Assembly: GCF_004698125.1 (NCBI RefSeq)
Contig: NZ_ML214297.1
Span: 1,240,001-1,304,000, forward strand
Direction of reading: 5' to 3'
Length of the DNA: 64,000 bases
Source of the DNA: Halosimplex halophilum
GTDB lineage: Archaea; Halobacteriota; Halobacteria; Halobacteriales; Haloarculaceae
Both the position numbers and the translations under genes were made by a program. This document shows positions 16,805 through 25,134 of the stretch, in pieces. The notes under the pieces were generated by a model that was not told the DNA's origin, ran no database searches, and was given only the letters and a program-made list of their open reading frames with translations. The number at the start of each line of letters is the position of its first letter. The first letter of the stretch is position 1.

Positions 16805-17730
16805 GCGAAACCGACTTCACCCAGACCGACACCGACGAACCGACACCCGGAACCGACGCGGCCGTCGAACCCGAGACCACCGCCGGCGAGACCGAAGAGC
16901 GCGTCCGCGAGGAGTGGCGCGAGTACGAGTTCGCCGGCGAGACGAAGCTCAGCGTCGAAGATCTGGACGTCCACTACGGCGACGACCACGCGCTGAAGGG
17001 CGTCTCGATGGACATCCCCGAGGAGAGCGTCACGGCGCTCATCGGCCCCTCCGGTTGCGGCAAGTCGACGTTCCTGCGCTGCCTGAACCGGATGAACGAC
17101 CGGATCAGCGCCGCCCGCGTCGACGGCTCGGTCGAGCTCGACGGCGAAGAGATCTACCAGGACGGCGTCGACCTCGTGGAGCTCCGCAAGCGCGTCGGCA
17201 TGGTGTTCCAGGCACCGAACCCGTTCCCCAAGTCCATCCGCGACAACATCTCCTACGGGCCGCGCAAGCACGGCGACCTGAACACCGGGCTGGTCGCGCG
17301 CCTGCTCGGCCGCGACGACACCGACGAGGAGCGCGAGCTCGTCGAGCAGTCGCTCCGGCAGGCGGCGCTGTGGGACGAGGTCAGCGACCGGCTGGACGAC
17401 AACGCGCTCGGGCTGTCGGGCGGCCAGCAACAGCGGCTCTGTATCGCCCGCTGTCTCGCCGTCGGGCCCGAGGTCATCCTGATGGACGAGCCCGCGAGCG
17501 CCCTGGACCCGGTCGCCACCTCGAAGATCGAGGACCTCATCGAGGACCTCGCCGAGGACTACACGGTCGTCGTCGTCACCCACAGCATGCAGCAGGCCGC
17601 CCGCATCTCCGACCAGACCGCCGTCTTCCTGACCGGCGGCGAACTCGTCGAGTACGACGACACCGGAAAGATCTTCGAGAACCCCGAGAGCCAGCGCGTC
17701 GAGGACTACGTCACCGGCAAGTTCGGGTAG
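16801..17730 (+). CDS. pstB: Phosphate ABC transporter ATP-binding protein PstB
   Basis: 309 aa. An acidic N-terminal extension of about 50 residues precedes a complete ABC ATPase: Walker [11 protein letters not shown]-loop near [10 protein letters not shown], signature LSGGQQQR, Walker [10 protein letters not shown] and switch histidine in [12 protein letters not shown]. The [13 protein letters not shown] and DYVTGKFG segments are specific to the PstB subfamily. It energises phosphate import by PstSCA. ATG 16801 overlaps the pstA stop. Confidence 0.96.
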   Translation: MSETDFTQTDTDEPTPGTDAAVEPETTAGETEERVREEWREYEFAGETKLSVEDLDVHYGDDHALKGVSMDIPEESVTALIGPSGCGKSTFLRCLNRMNDRISAARVDGSVELDGEEIYQDGVDLVELRKRVGMVFQAPNPFPKSIRDNISYGPRKHGDLNTGLVARLLGRDDTDEERELVEQSLRQAALWDEVSDRLDDNALGLSGGQQQRLCIARCLAVGPEVILMDEPASALDPVATSKIEDLIEDLAEDYTVVVVTHSMQQAARISDQTAVFLTGGELVEYDDTGKIFENPESQRVEDYVTGKFG

Positions 17731-17795
17731 CGCCTCCGGCTACCGGAGGACCGGGGCCGTCGGTATCGCGACACCGACACCGCCCGGGAGCGCCG

Positions 17796-18833
17796 TCAGT
17801 GCGACGCAGGCGGCGCCCGCTCGAAGTCGAACTCCTGACGCGACACCTGCTGGATGGCGACGGCGGCGACGTTCGCCCCGTACTCGGCGGTCCGCCGGAG
17901 GCTGTCGAGCACCAGTCCGGCGGTGTGGGCCTCGCCCGGGGCGTCGTGGTCGTAGAGGTCGCGGTCGAGCCGCTCGGTCGCGGACACCAGTTCGTCGCGG
18001 CCGGCGAGTGCCGAGTGGGCGGCCTCGACGCCGGCGTCGGCGAGGATCACGTCGCCCGCCTCGTCGACGACGCCGCAGGCGTCCGAGCCCAGCGAGACGA
18101 CGCGGTCGGCGAACCGTTCGGGCAGCGCCGCGTCCGGGTCCAGCGCGAAGCGGGCGATCTTCACGGCGTGGTCGGCGACCCGCTCGAACTGCCGGCAGGC
18201 GTAGTAGTACTCGAACAGTTCGTCGCGCTGGTGGTCGAGCTTCTCGACCTCGTGGAGGTCGGTGAGCGCCCGCCGGAAGTGCCGGGTCACCATCGCGAAC
18301 AGTTTGTCGGCCTCCGCCTCGCGGTCGACCACCCGTTCGGCCAGCGCCGCGTCGCCCTCGACCGCGGCCGTCACCGCGTCGCGGTGCATCGCGAGGGTCA
18401 CCAGCCGGAGCCGGAGCGCGCTCTTGCGCACGTCCACGTTCTCGGCGTCGATGAGGTTCGTGAGCCGGATCCGCGTCTCCGAGGCCTCCAGCAGTTCGAA
18501 CCCCGACAGCTCGGCGACAGTGTCCTCGACCAGCGCGCGCCGGTCGCCGTCGTGGCCCGTCGTGTCGGCGAGCGTCACCTCGTCGAACCCGACGGCGTGC
18601 AGCGCCCGGATCCGCTGTGCGACGGCGCTGTCGCTGCTCGTCGACACGTCGACCGTCGCCGACCGCGTCTCCTCGGCGCGCTCGGCGGCCGGCTCCACAA
18701 GCAGTGACCCGTCGGCGTTCGGGTACAGCGACAGGACCGACCCCGCCTCGATCCCCTGTTCGTTCGCCCAGGCCTTCGGCAGCGACACCGTGTACGTCGT
18801 CCCGCCGGACAGCTGGACCTTTCTCGTCTCCAT
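17796..18833 (-). CDS. AbrB-PhoU phosphate-responsive regulator (second copy)
   Basis: 345 aa, the same architecture as the protein at 11598-12596: N-terminal AbrB-like fold (METRKVQLSGGTTYTVSLPK, then ANEQGIEAGSVL) and C-terminal PhoU helices including RQFERVADHAVKIARFA. The two N-termini are nearly identical, while the C-terminal halves diverge, indicating an old duplication or separate partners. ATG 18833 is preferred over the in-frame start 27 nt upstream because METRKVQ aligns with the paralogue. It converges on pstB and is divergent from the winged-helix-PhoU gene; CATATAAAC (18867-18875 region) is a likely TATA box. Confidence 0.9.
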   Translation of the reverse strand: METRKVQLSGGTTYTVSLPKAWANEQGIEAGSVLSLYPNADGSLLVEPAAERAEETRSATVDVSTSSDSAVAQRIRALHAVGFDEVTLADTTGHDGDRRALVEDTVAELSGFELLEASETRIRLTNLIDAENVDVRKSALRLRLVTLAMHRDAVTAAVEGDAALAERVVDREAEADKLFAMVTRHFRRALTDLHEVEKLDHQRDELFEYYYACRQFERVADHAVKIARFALDPDAALPERFADRVVSLGSDACGVVDEAGDVILADAGVEAAHSALAGRDELVSATERLDRDLYDHDAPGEAHTAGLVLDSLRRTAEYGANVAAVAIQQVSRQEFDFERAPPASH

Positions 18834-19027
18834 ACGCTGTCGGATCCCCACAGGTCCCAACTTAACGTTTATATGAACTGAACGTTCCGCTCCCGGACCA
18901 TATATATCCGTACGGGGTCGGGAACAGAGGGGTAGAGACGAGCGCGAGCGCGGCGCGGACGGACGCTATATAGCCGTCCGGACACTCGGTGGAGCACCCC
19001 TTTGTCACGACCGTCCCAGGGCGGGAT
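18834..19027. promoter_or_regulatory. Divergent pho promoter with TATA-centred palindrome
   Basis: 194-nt divergent spacer. Arms CGGACGG (18956-18962) and CCGTCCG (18974-18980) flank the element GCTATATAGC (18965-18974), itself a perfect 10-bp palindrome and a probable TATA box for the 19028 gene. The octamer ATATATCC (18902-18909) matches those upstream of pstS. A regulator bound to the palindrome would compete with TBP. Confidence 0.55.
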
Positions 19028-19960
19028 ATGGCTCGCAGAACCTGGCACCGATCGCGCGGCGCGACGCGCCAGGGCCGTGACGCAACGCTCGCCCACGTCG
19101 TCGAAGCGATCGACCGGACCGCCCCGGAGACGAAGGCCGACCTCGCGGCGACGGTCGGCATCTCCGAGCAGTACCTCTCGGAGCTGCTCCGGGAGCTCAA
19201 GCGCGAGGACGCGGTGCGGAAGGCCTACGTCGTCGACGACGAGGCGGTCTACGAGGCGGCCGACACCGTCTCCCGGCTCCTCGAACCCACCGGTGTCCCC
19301 CAGTCCGGGGGCGACGAAACCGGGGCGAACGGCAACACCTCCGGTGGCGAGCGCCGCGGGCCCGCCGTCCTCGACCTGCTCGAACGCCTCGACGAGGTGA
19401 CCGCCACCCAGTACGAGGCCGCCCGGCTCGCCGTCGTCGGCGACGAGCCGGACCAGCCTGCCGGCGCCCTCGAATCGCTGGCCAACGAGCGGTACGGTGC
19501 CGTCCTCGAGGAGCTGAAGTCCTACACGCTCACGAACGACTGGCCGGCCAACCGCGTCGCCTCCGACCTGGCGACCGTGGCGACGAACCTGGAGATCGTC
19601 GGCGACCGCGCCTGCTTCGTCGCCGACGTGGCCGACAGCCAGCCCGTCGCGGCGACCGGCGTCGTCGAGGAGCGCGTCCTCGACGTCTTCGCCGCCGGCG
19701 ACCGCATCAACGACCACTTCCGCGACGTGCTCTTCGAGGGCGAGCTGGCCGCCCACGACCGGCTCCGCGCCGAGGAGGAGACCGTCCACCGCGACCTCGA
19801 CGAGCTGTTCGAACTCGTCACCGCCTACGACCCCGAGCTGTACGGCTCGCTCGTCACCGTGACCCGGGCGCTCGAACGGGCCATCTACTACTGGGTCGAC
19901 GCCGCCGAGATCGCCGTCCGGCTCCACGCCGGCGTCGAGCCCGACCACGCGATGATCTGA
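19028..19960 (+). CDS. Winged-helix PhoU-domain regulator
   Basis: 310 aa. Residues 10-85 form a winged-helix DNA-binding domain (TKADLAATVGISEQYLSELLREL, recognition helix about 46-60). After a Gly/Ser-rich linker (about 90-115), residues 120-310 contain PhoU-like helices (LATVATNLEIVGDRACFVADVA). It should be a DNA-binding phosphate-status sensor. ATG 19028 is preferred to an in-frame start at 18989 because it gives the conserved ARRTWHRSRG start. The third PhoU-type protein of the cluster and a different DNA-binding fusion from the two AbrB ones. Confidence 0.85.
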   Translation: MARRTWHRSRGATRQGRDATLAHVVEAIDRTAPETKADLAATVGISEQYLSELLRELKREDAVRKAYVVDDEAVYEAADTVSRLLEPTGVPQSGGDETGANGNTSGGERRGPAVLDLLERLDEVTATQYEAARLAVVGDEPDQPAGALESLANERYGAVLEELKSYTLTNDWPANRVASDLATVATNLEIVGDRACFVADVADSQPVAATGVVEERVLDVFAAGDRINDHFRDVLFEGELAAHDRLRAEEETVHRDLDELFELVTAYDPELYGSLVTVTRALERAIYYWVDAAEIAVRLHAGVEPDHAMI

Positions 19961-20158
19961 GGACCGGGCCGCTCCGGGCTGACGGCGACCGCACTCGGGG
20001 GCCGGACCGATAACCGACCCCTCGAACCCGGAACGCGCCGGTCAGGACCTCTCGTCACCGAGGGGCGTTCGTCGAAACCACCTCCAGCCGCGGCGACACA
20101 GCAGCGCGCCGAGCCCGACCTGAACGAGGCCGCTCGCACGGTGATCGGTCGCCCATCG

Positions 20159-20830
20159 TCAGTCTGCGTCCGGCTGTGTGACCGCCGCCGCGTCGGGCGC
20201 GTACTCGTCGAGGAAGGTGTCGAGGTCGCGGAACGCGTCGAGGCGCTCGGCGAGCGTCTCGTGGTCCCAGTCCCACCACTCGGTGGCCTCGATGCGCGCG
20301 GCGATCTCCTCGGGGAACCGCCGGCGGACCGGCTCGGCGGGGACGCCCGCGACGACCGTGTACGGTTCCACGTCGGCAGCCACGACCGCGCCGGCGCCGA
20401 CGACGGCGCCGTTGCCGATCTCGACGCCGGGGAGGACGACCGCGCCGTGGCCGATCCACACGTCGTGGCCGACCGTCACCGGCTGGTCGGCCCGCCACGC
20501 GAAGACCGACTCGTCGTCCTCGCCCAGGTCGTACGCCGCCGCGCGGTAGGTGAAGTGGTGGGCGGCCGGACGGTCGATGGGGTGGTTCGTCGGCCCGAGC
20601 CGCGCGTCGCTGGCGACCGACCCGAACTTCCCGACGGTCGCGTAGTCCAGCTGGACCCGCTCCATCAGGTAGGTGTAGTCGCCGACCGCCGATTCGTTGA
20701 TGCGCGTCCCGGGGCGGACCTCGGTCCACGCGCCGAGTTCGCTCTCCGTGACGGAGACGGGGTCGTGGATCGTCGGCTCCGGCGAGAGCTCGCCGCTGCG
20801 GTCGGGGCCGTAGGATTCGAAGTAGGTCAT
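20159..20830 (-). CDS. Phosphonate-associated hexapeptide-repeat transferase
   Basis: 223 aa. The left-handed beta-helix is visible as hexapeptide-like turns (VTESELGAWTEVRPGTRI, VGDYTYLMERVQLDYATVGKFG, VTVGHDVWIGHGAVVLPG, VEIGNGAVVGAGAVV) with the acetyl-CoA-type turn IGHGAVVLPG. It resembles the chloramphenicol/xenobiotic acetyltransferase group and in particular the family found in phosphonate operons (phosphonate metabolism transferase hexapeptide family). It could acetylate an aminophosphonate or sugar intermediate; this is inferred from context. It lies 28 nt downstream of phnE in the phnDCE operon. Confidence 0.85.
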   Translation of the reverse strand: MTYFESYGPDRSGELSPEPTIHDPVSVTESELGAWTEVRPGTRINESAVGDYTYLMERVQLDYATVGKFGSVASDARLGPTNHPIDRPAAHHFTYRAAAYDLGEDDESVFAWRADQPVTVGHDVWIGHGAVVLPGVEIGNGAVVGAGAVVAADVEPYTVVAGVPAEPVRRRFPEEIAARIEATEWWDWDHETLAERLDAFRDLDTFLDEYAPDAAAVTQPDAD

Positions 20831-20858
20831 GGCTGAGTGGTCACCGACGGGACGGTGG

Positions 20859-21980
20859 TCAGGGGCGACCCCGGCGGCCGAGCGTCGAGGCGAGGATGTT
20901 CCTGGGCACGTTCACGAACGCTTCGACGACGCCGGTCTTCGACCCGCCTTCCGTCTCCTCTTCGCGGAGGTACGACCGGACGCGCTGGCTCGCGAGTTCG
21001 ACCGACCCGGCGAGCAGGAAGATGAGGATGATGCAGGCCATCATGTCCGTGTACTTGAACAGCTGGCGCTGGGTGTAGAGTTCGAGGCCGAGGCCGCCGC
21101 CCCCGATGAGGCCGAGGCCGATCGCGGCCCGGACGTTGTGTTCCAGATCGAAGGCGACCCAGGCGATGAACTGCCGGAACACCTGACTGAGCATCCCGAA
21201 GGGGACGATCTGCGACTTGCTCGCGCCGGTCGAGCGGATGCCCTCGATCGGGCCCTCCTCGATCTCCTCCAGTTCGTCGGTGAACAGTCGGCCGAGGTAG
21301 CCGGTCGTGTCGACCATGATCGCCAGCGCGGCGGTGAACGTCGAGACGCCGGCCAGCGGGATCAGGATCAGGAACCAGACCAGCCCGGGGATCGCGCGGA
21401 TGAGGCTCATCGTCCCGCGGAAGAGGAAGTTGAACGGGTACGGGACGACCCGCTCGCTCGACATGACGCCGAAAAACAGCGCCAGCGGGAGGCCGAGCAC
21501 CGACCCGGCGACGGCGACCGCGAGCGTGTCGAACATCGCGCCGGGGACGATCGTGACCCCCTCGTAGAACAGCGGCGGGACGAGGCCGAGTCCCAGCAGG
21601 CTCCCGCCGGACTCGACTCGCAGGATCAGGTTCTCCGCCAGCATGAACGCCCAGTACTCCCCGAGGTCGACGAACGGTATCGAGAGCCCGGTGAACGGGA
21701 TCACGAGCGCCCCGGGCGGGAAGTACGGCGACTCACCCATGGTGAGCGCCTCGAGGAACTGGGGCCACTGGGTGACCAGCTCGCCGACGGAGAAGTTGAT
21801 GACCTCCAGGCTCAGCCCGAACACGACGCCGACGCCGACCAGCCCGAGGAGCGTGTAGAGCCGTCGCTTCGTCTTCCGCCACTTCAGCTCCGTCAGTTTC
21901 TGCTCGACCGGCGAGTCGCCGATCTCCTCGACGCCGAAGTACTCCCCCGGTGACCGGTCGCTCAACCGGCGCCCGCTCAT
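20859..21980 (-). CDS. phnE: Phosphonate ABC transporter permease PhnE
   Basis: 373 aa with about six core membrane segments plus an N-terminal helix (about 40-58) and a long polar segment (about 70-150) outside the core. The EAA-like coupling loop is EGIRSTGASKSQIVPFGML near residues 250-268. Family features include the FRGTMSLIRAIPGLVW segment. It imports phosphonates together with PhnC and PhnD. Its ATG overlaps the phnC stop by four bases. Longer than the roughly 260 aa bacterial PhnE because of the N-terminal part. Confidence 0.9.
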   Translation of the reverse strand: MSGRRLSDRSPGEYFGVEEIGDSPVEQKLTELKWRKTKRRLYTLLGLVGVGVVFGLSLEVINFSVGELVTQWPQFLEALTMGESPYFPPGALVIPFTGLSIPFVDLGEYWAFMLAENLILRVESGGSLLGLGLVPPLFYEGVTIVPGAMFDTLAVAVAGSVLGLPLALFFGVMSSERVVPYPFNFLFRGTMSLIRAIPGLVWFLILIPLAGVSTFTAALAIMVDTTGYLGRLFTDELEEIEEGPIEGIRSTGASKSQIVPFGMLSQVFRQFIAWVAFDLEHNVRAAIGLGLIGGGGLGLELYTQRQLFKYTDMMACIILIFLLAGSVELASQRVRSYLREEETEGGSKTGVVEAFVNVPRNILASTLGRRGRP

Positions 21981-22774
21981 TGCGAGACCACCCGCTCGGC
22001 CGCCGGCTCGCCGTCGAGGCTCGCGGGCTCCCCGTCGGCGCTGTCGGCCAGGCCGACCGTCTCGACGTCGCCGTAGAGGTCGTCGATCAGCTCGGGGGTG
22101 AGGTCGTCGCGGCGCACGTCGAAGAGCAGCTCGCCGTCCCGGAGGCCGATGAACCGCTCGCCGAAGTGGGCGGCGATGTTGACCTGGTGGAGGCTGACCA
22201 GCGCCGTCACGTCGTGCTCGGTCGCGGCCTTCTTCAGGTACCCCATGACGGTCTCGGCGCTCGCGGGGTCGAGGCTGGCGACGGGCTCGTCGGCCAGCAA
22301 CAGCCCGGGGTCCTGCACCAGCGCCCGGGCGATGCCGACGCGCTGTTGCTGGCCGCCGCTCATCTGGGAGACCCGCTGTCCGGACTCCTCGAGCAGCCCC
22401 ACCGTCTCCAGCGCGTCGAGCGCGCGGAGCTTGTCCTCGCGGGACTGCCACTGCAGCAGGCTCGTCAGCACCGACACGCGGTCGAGCGACCCCGTCAGCG
22501 CGTTCAGGTACGCCGAGACGCCCTCGACGAGGTTGTGCTGCTGGAAGATCATGCCCACGTCCGACCGCGAGCCCGATATCGGTGCGCCGTCGAGGCGGAT
22601 CTCGCCCGCCGTCGGCTCGGTCAGCCCGTTCACGCACCGCAGCATGGTGGACTTGCCGGCGCCGGATTCGCCCAGCAGCACCGCGAACTCGTCCTCGATC
22701 TCGAACGAGACGCCGTCGAGCGCCGTCACGTCGCCGTACTCTTTCCGCAGGTTTTCGACTTTCAGTGTACTCAT
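21977..22774 (-). CDS. phnC: Phosphonate ABC transporter ATP-binding protein PhnC
   Basis: 265 aa. Walker A GESGAGKST (about 34-42), Q-loop in GMIFQQHNLV, signature MSGGQQQRV, Walker B LLLADEPVASLDP and switch His in VSLHQVNIA. GMIFQQHNLVEG and SLDPASAETVM are typical of PhnC. It powers phosphonate import by PhnDE. The C-terminal 35 residues are an acidic extension. It follows phnD by 28 nt. Confidence 0.94.
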   Translation of the reverse strand: MSTLKVENLRKEYGDVTALDGVSFEIEDEFAVLLGESGAGKSTMLRCVNGLTEPTAGEIRLDGAPISGSRSDVGMIFQQHNLVEGVSAYLNALTGSLDRVSVLTSLLQWQSREDKLRALDALETVGLLEESGQRVSQMSGGQQQRVGIARALVQDPGLLLADEPVASLDPASAETVMGYLKKAATEHDVTALVSLHQVNIAAHFGERFIGLRDGELLFDVRRDDLTPELIDDLYGDVETVGLADSADGEPASLDGEPAAERVVSQ

Positions 22775-22802
22775 TGTAACGTGGTGTCGTCGACGGCGTC
22801 GC

Positions 22803-23927
22803 TCAGGCCGCGGGGTCGATCCCGACGGCGTTCATGCGCTTTATCACCGGCTGGTAGGTCTCCATCGAGGTGTCCTGCAGCGTCGTGAACGGGAGTTCCT
22901 CCTCGTTGTAGTCGCTGGGGTAGTACTGCTGGATCTTCTCCTTGGTCGAGTTCACCAGCACTTCCCCGATCTCCTGTTTCTTCGGCGAGTCCCAGGTCTT
23001 GCGGGCGTAGACCGGCTGTTTCGGGATCGGGAACGAGAACCAGACCGGGCGGAGCTTCGGCTCCTCGGTGTCGAGCGTGTCCAGGTAGGAACTCTTGTTC
23101 TTGACGCGGTCCGGGAAGTCCGACTCGTACTTCTCGGGGATATGCGGCAGGCCGTTGCCGCCCCACGTCGTCGCGCCGACGGCCTTGTCGTTGGCGACCC
23201 GCTGGATCGCCTGGTCGTGGTCCGACCAGCTCCCCTCGAAGTCAACGGGGTCGCCGGTCGGGGCCTCGCCGATGTCGAGCCCGGCCTCCTGGAGGGCGTA
23301 GAGGGCGAAGATCGAGCCGCTCGTCGACAGGCGGTCGGCGAACGCCCAGGTCTTGCCCTCCACGTCCGCGGGGCCCTGTACGTTCGAGTCCGGCTGGGTG
23401 AGCATCACGGAGAAGTAGAACGCCGAGCCGCCGGTGACGGTCGTCCCGTACACGTCCATGATGTCGGGGTTGGAGATCAGCGTCACGTCGTCCATGCCGA
23501 TCTCGGCCTGTTCGCTCTGGAGCGCCGGGCGGATCGCCGAGTAGTTCAGCGGGACGCGCATCGTGACGTCGACGCCGTCGACCTCCCCCTCGATGAGGTT
23601 CTTCATCGGCATGTAGCGCCGCTTGGCGTCGCTGGGCGTCCCCGGCGTCAGCACCATCGTTATCTCCTCGGCGTTCGGTCCGGGGGTGCCGACCGTGGCA
23701 CCGCCGGTGGAACCCGAGTCGGTGGCCGTCGAACCGCCCGACCCGCTGCCCCCGTCCGAGGAGCCGCCGTCGGTGCCCCCCGACCCGGACGAACCGCTGC
23801 ACCCGGACAGCGCGACGAGCGCCGCGACGCTCGACGCGCCGCCCGCGAGGAACCGCCGCCGTTTCACCCGACCGCTACCTGTCGAACCCGTCCCTGTCGA
23901 TCCCTCGCCGCAAGTCTGGTCTGACAT
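22803..23927 (-). CDS. phnD: Phosphonate ABC transporter substrate-binding lipoprotein PhnD
   Basis: 374 aa. Tat signal KRRRFLAGGASS with lipobox ending in LSGC (Cys at about 43) then a Gly/Ser-rich linker (about 45-85). The binding domain includes VLTPGTPSDAKRRY and a second lobe with SGSIFALYALQEAG. It captures phosphonates for PhnCE. A GTG directly precedes the ATG at 23927; either could initiate. First gene of phnDCE plus the hexapeptide transferase, divergent from phnG. Confidence 0.9.
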   Translation of the reverse strand: MSDQTCGEGSTGTGSTGSGRVKRRRFLAGGASSVAALVALSGCSGSSGSGGTDGGSSDGGSGSGGSTATDSGSTGGATVGTPGPNAEEITMVLTPGTPSDAKRRYMPMKNLIEGEVDGVDVTMRVPLNYSAIRPALQSEQAEIGMDDVTLISNPDIMDVYGTTVTGGSAFYFSVMLTQPDSNVQGPADVEGKTWAFADRLSTSGSIFALYALQEAGLDIGEAPTGDPVDFEGSWSDHDQAIQRVANDKAVGATTWGGNGLPHIPEKYESDFPDRVKNKSSYLDTLDTEEPKLRPVWFSFPIPKQPVYARKTWDSPKKQEIGEVLVNSTKEKIQQYYPSDYNEEELPFTTLQDTSMETYQPVIKRMNAVGIDPAA

Positions 23928-24142
23928 CACTCGAACGGCTACCCGGGGACGGAATAACCGTTGGCTGCGTAGAGTCCGGAGACGCCCCGGGACGCTCCGG
24001 GAGCCGGCACCCGACTGTCTCGGGTCCGTACTGGTCCGGATCCGACGAGACGGGAGGTGGCTACGACCGCGGACCGGCCGGCGGGATAGAGAGTACCCAG
24101 CGAAGACTTACCCGGAGCGTTTCGCTTGGTCGGAGCGATCAC
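23928..24142. promoter_or_regulatory. Divergent phnD / phnG promoter region
   Basis: 215 nt separating the two phosphonate operons. It is mostly GC-rich; AGACTTACCCGG (about 24105-24116) is the best AT-containing element, 30-odd nt before phnG, and on the minus side GAATAACCG near 23950 precedes phnD. No ATATATCC octamer is present, so control may differ from the pst genes. Confidence 0.35.
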
Positions 24143-24586
24143 ATGGACGATCCACACGACCGGTCGGACCGCTTCGAACTGATCGCCGCCGCCGACGGCG
24201 ACGAGCTCGAACGCCTCGCGGACTCGGTGCTCGCCGAGGACCCCCACCTGCGGGTGCTCCAGGAGCCACGGCCACAGCTCGTCATGCAGCGGGTCCGCGA
24301 GCCCGTCGAGCGCCGCCCGTTCAACCTCGGGGAGGTCGTCGCGACGCCGGCCGAGGTGTCGTTAGAGGGAGCCCGCGGGTTCGCGATGGTCCCCGGCAAG
24401 GCCGAGCGCGCCGCCTTCGCGGGCGCCGTCGTCGACGCCGCCGTCGCAGCCGACCACGCCGTCACCGACGAGGCGGTCGAGGCGCTCTCGCAGGCGGCCG
24501 AGGCGCACGACCGCGAGCGCCGCCGGGAGTGGGCGGAGAGCCGCCACACCACCGTCGAGTTCGAGACGATGGAGGACGACCCGTGA
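24143..24586 (+). CDS. phnG: C-P lyase core subunit PhnG
   Basis: 147 aa. The segment PRPQLVMQRVREPVERRPFNLGEVVAT matches the PhnG core, in which the subunit helps form the PhnGHIJ complex that attaches phosphonate to ATP in place of adenine. It continues with ARGFAMVPGKAERAAFAGAVVDAA. Start ATG 24143. First gene of phnGHIJKLM; its TGA overlaps the GTG of phnH (24583-24586). Confidence 0.93.
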   Translation: MDDPHDRSDRFELIAAADGDELERLADSVLAEDPHLRVLQEPRPQLVMQRVREPVERRPFNLGEVVATPAEVSLEGARGFAMVPGKAERAAFAGAVVDAAVAADHAVTDEAVEALSQAAEAHDRERRREWAESRHTTVEFETMEDDP

Positions 24587-25134
24587 GGGCGCTCGGGCTC
24601 GACCCCGTCCACGACACCCGGCGGACCTTCCGGGCGCTGTGCGACGCGACGAGCCGCCCCGGGAGCGTCGTCGCCGTCGACGCCGACCCCGCAGACCACG
24701 CCGTCCTCGCCACCCTCGTCGACCACGAGGTGACGACGTGGACGCCCGACGAGCGGCTCCGCGAGGTGCTGGACAGCCAGGGCCGGCTCGACGCGGCGGC
24801 GCCGACCAACGCCGACGTGGTCCACGCCGTCGGGTCCCCGGAGTGGGACGTGCGCGAGTGCGACCGCGGGACGCTCGTCGAACCCAGCGAGGGCGCGACC
24901 GTCGTCTACCGCGTCGACGACCTCGGCGACGCCGACGATCCCGGGCTCACCGGCGTCGAACTCGCCGGCCCCGGCGTCGACGGCACCCGTCGCTTCGGCG
25001 TCGGGCTCCCCGCCCGCGAACTCGACCGGCTCGGCGACGCGCAGTCGACCTACCCCCGGGGCGTCGACGCCTACTTCGCGGCCGGCGACCGCGTCGCGGC
25101 GGTCCCGCGGTCGTCGGACCTGGAGGTGCTGTAG
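24583..25134 (+). CDS. phnH: C-P lyase core subunit PhnH
   Basis: 183 aa from GTG. N-terminal DPVHDTRRTFRALCDATSRPG is the PhnH signature; the fold is PLP-transferase-like without the cofactor lysine. It dimerises within the PhnGHIJ core. The start is fixed by the overlap with phnG and the match of the N-terminus. The stop at 25134 is followed immediately by the phnI ATG. Confidence 0.93.
   Translation: MRALGLDPVHDTRRTFRALCDATSRPGSVVAVDADPADHAVLATLVDHEVTTWTPDERLREVLDSQGRLDAAAPTNADVVHAVGSPEWDVRECDRGTLVEPSEGATVVYRVDDLGDADDPGLTGVELAGPGVDGTRRFGVGLPARELDRLGDAQSTYPRGVDAYFAAGDRVAAVPRSSDLEVL

Noticed and set aside
20981-21078. Small plus-strand ORFs inside phnE and similar antisense ORFs
   Set aside because: They lie within a conserved gene on the other strand and have no ribosome or promoter signal.
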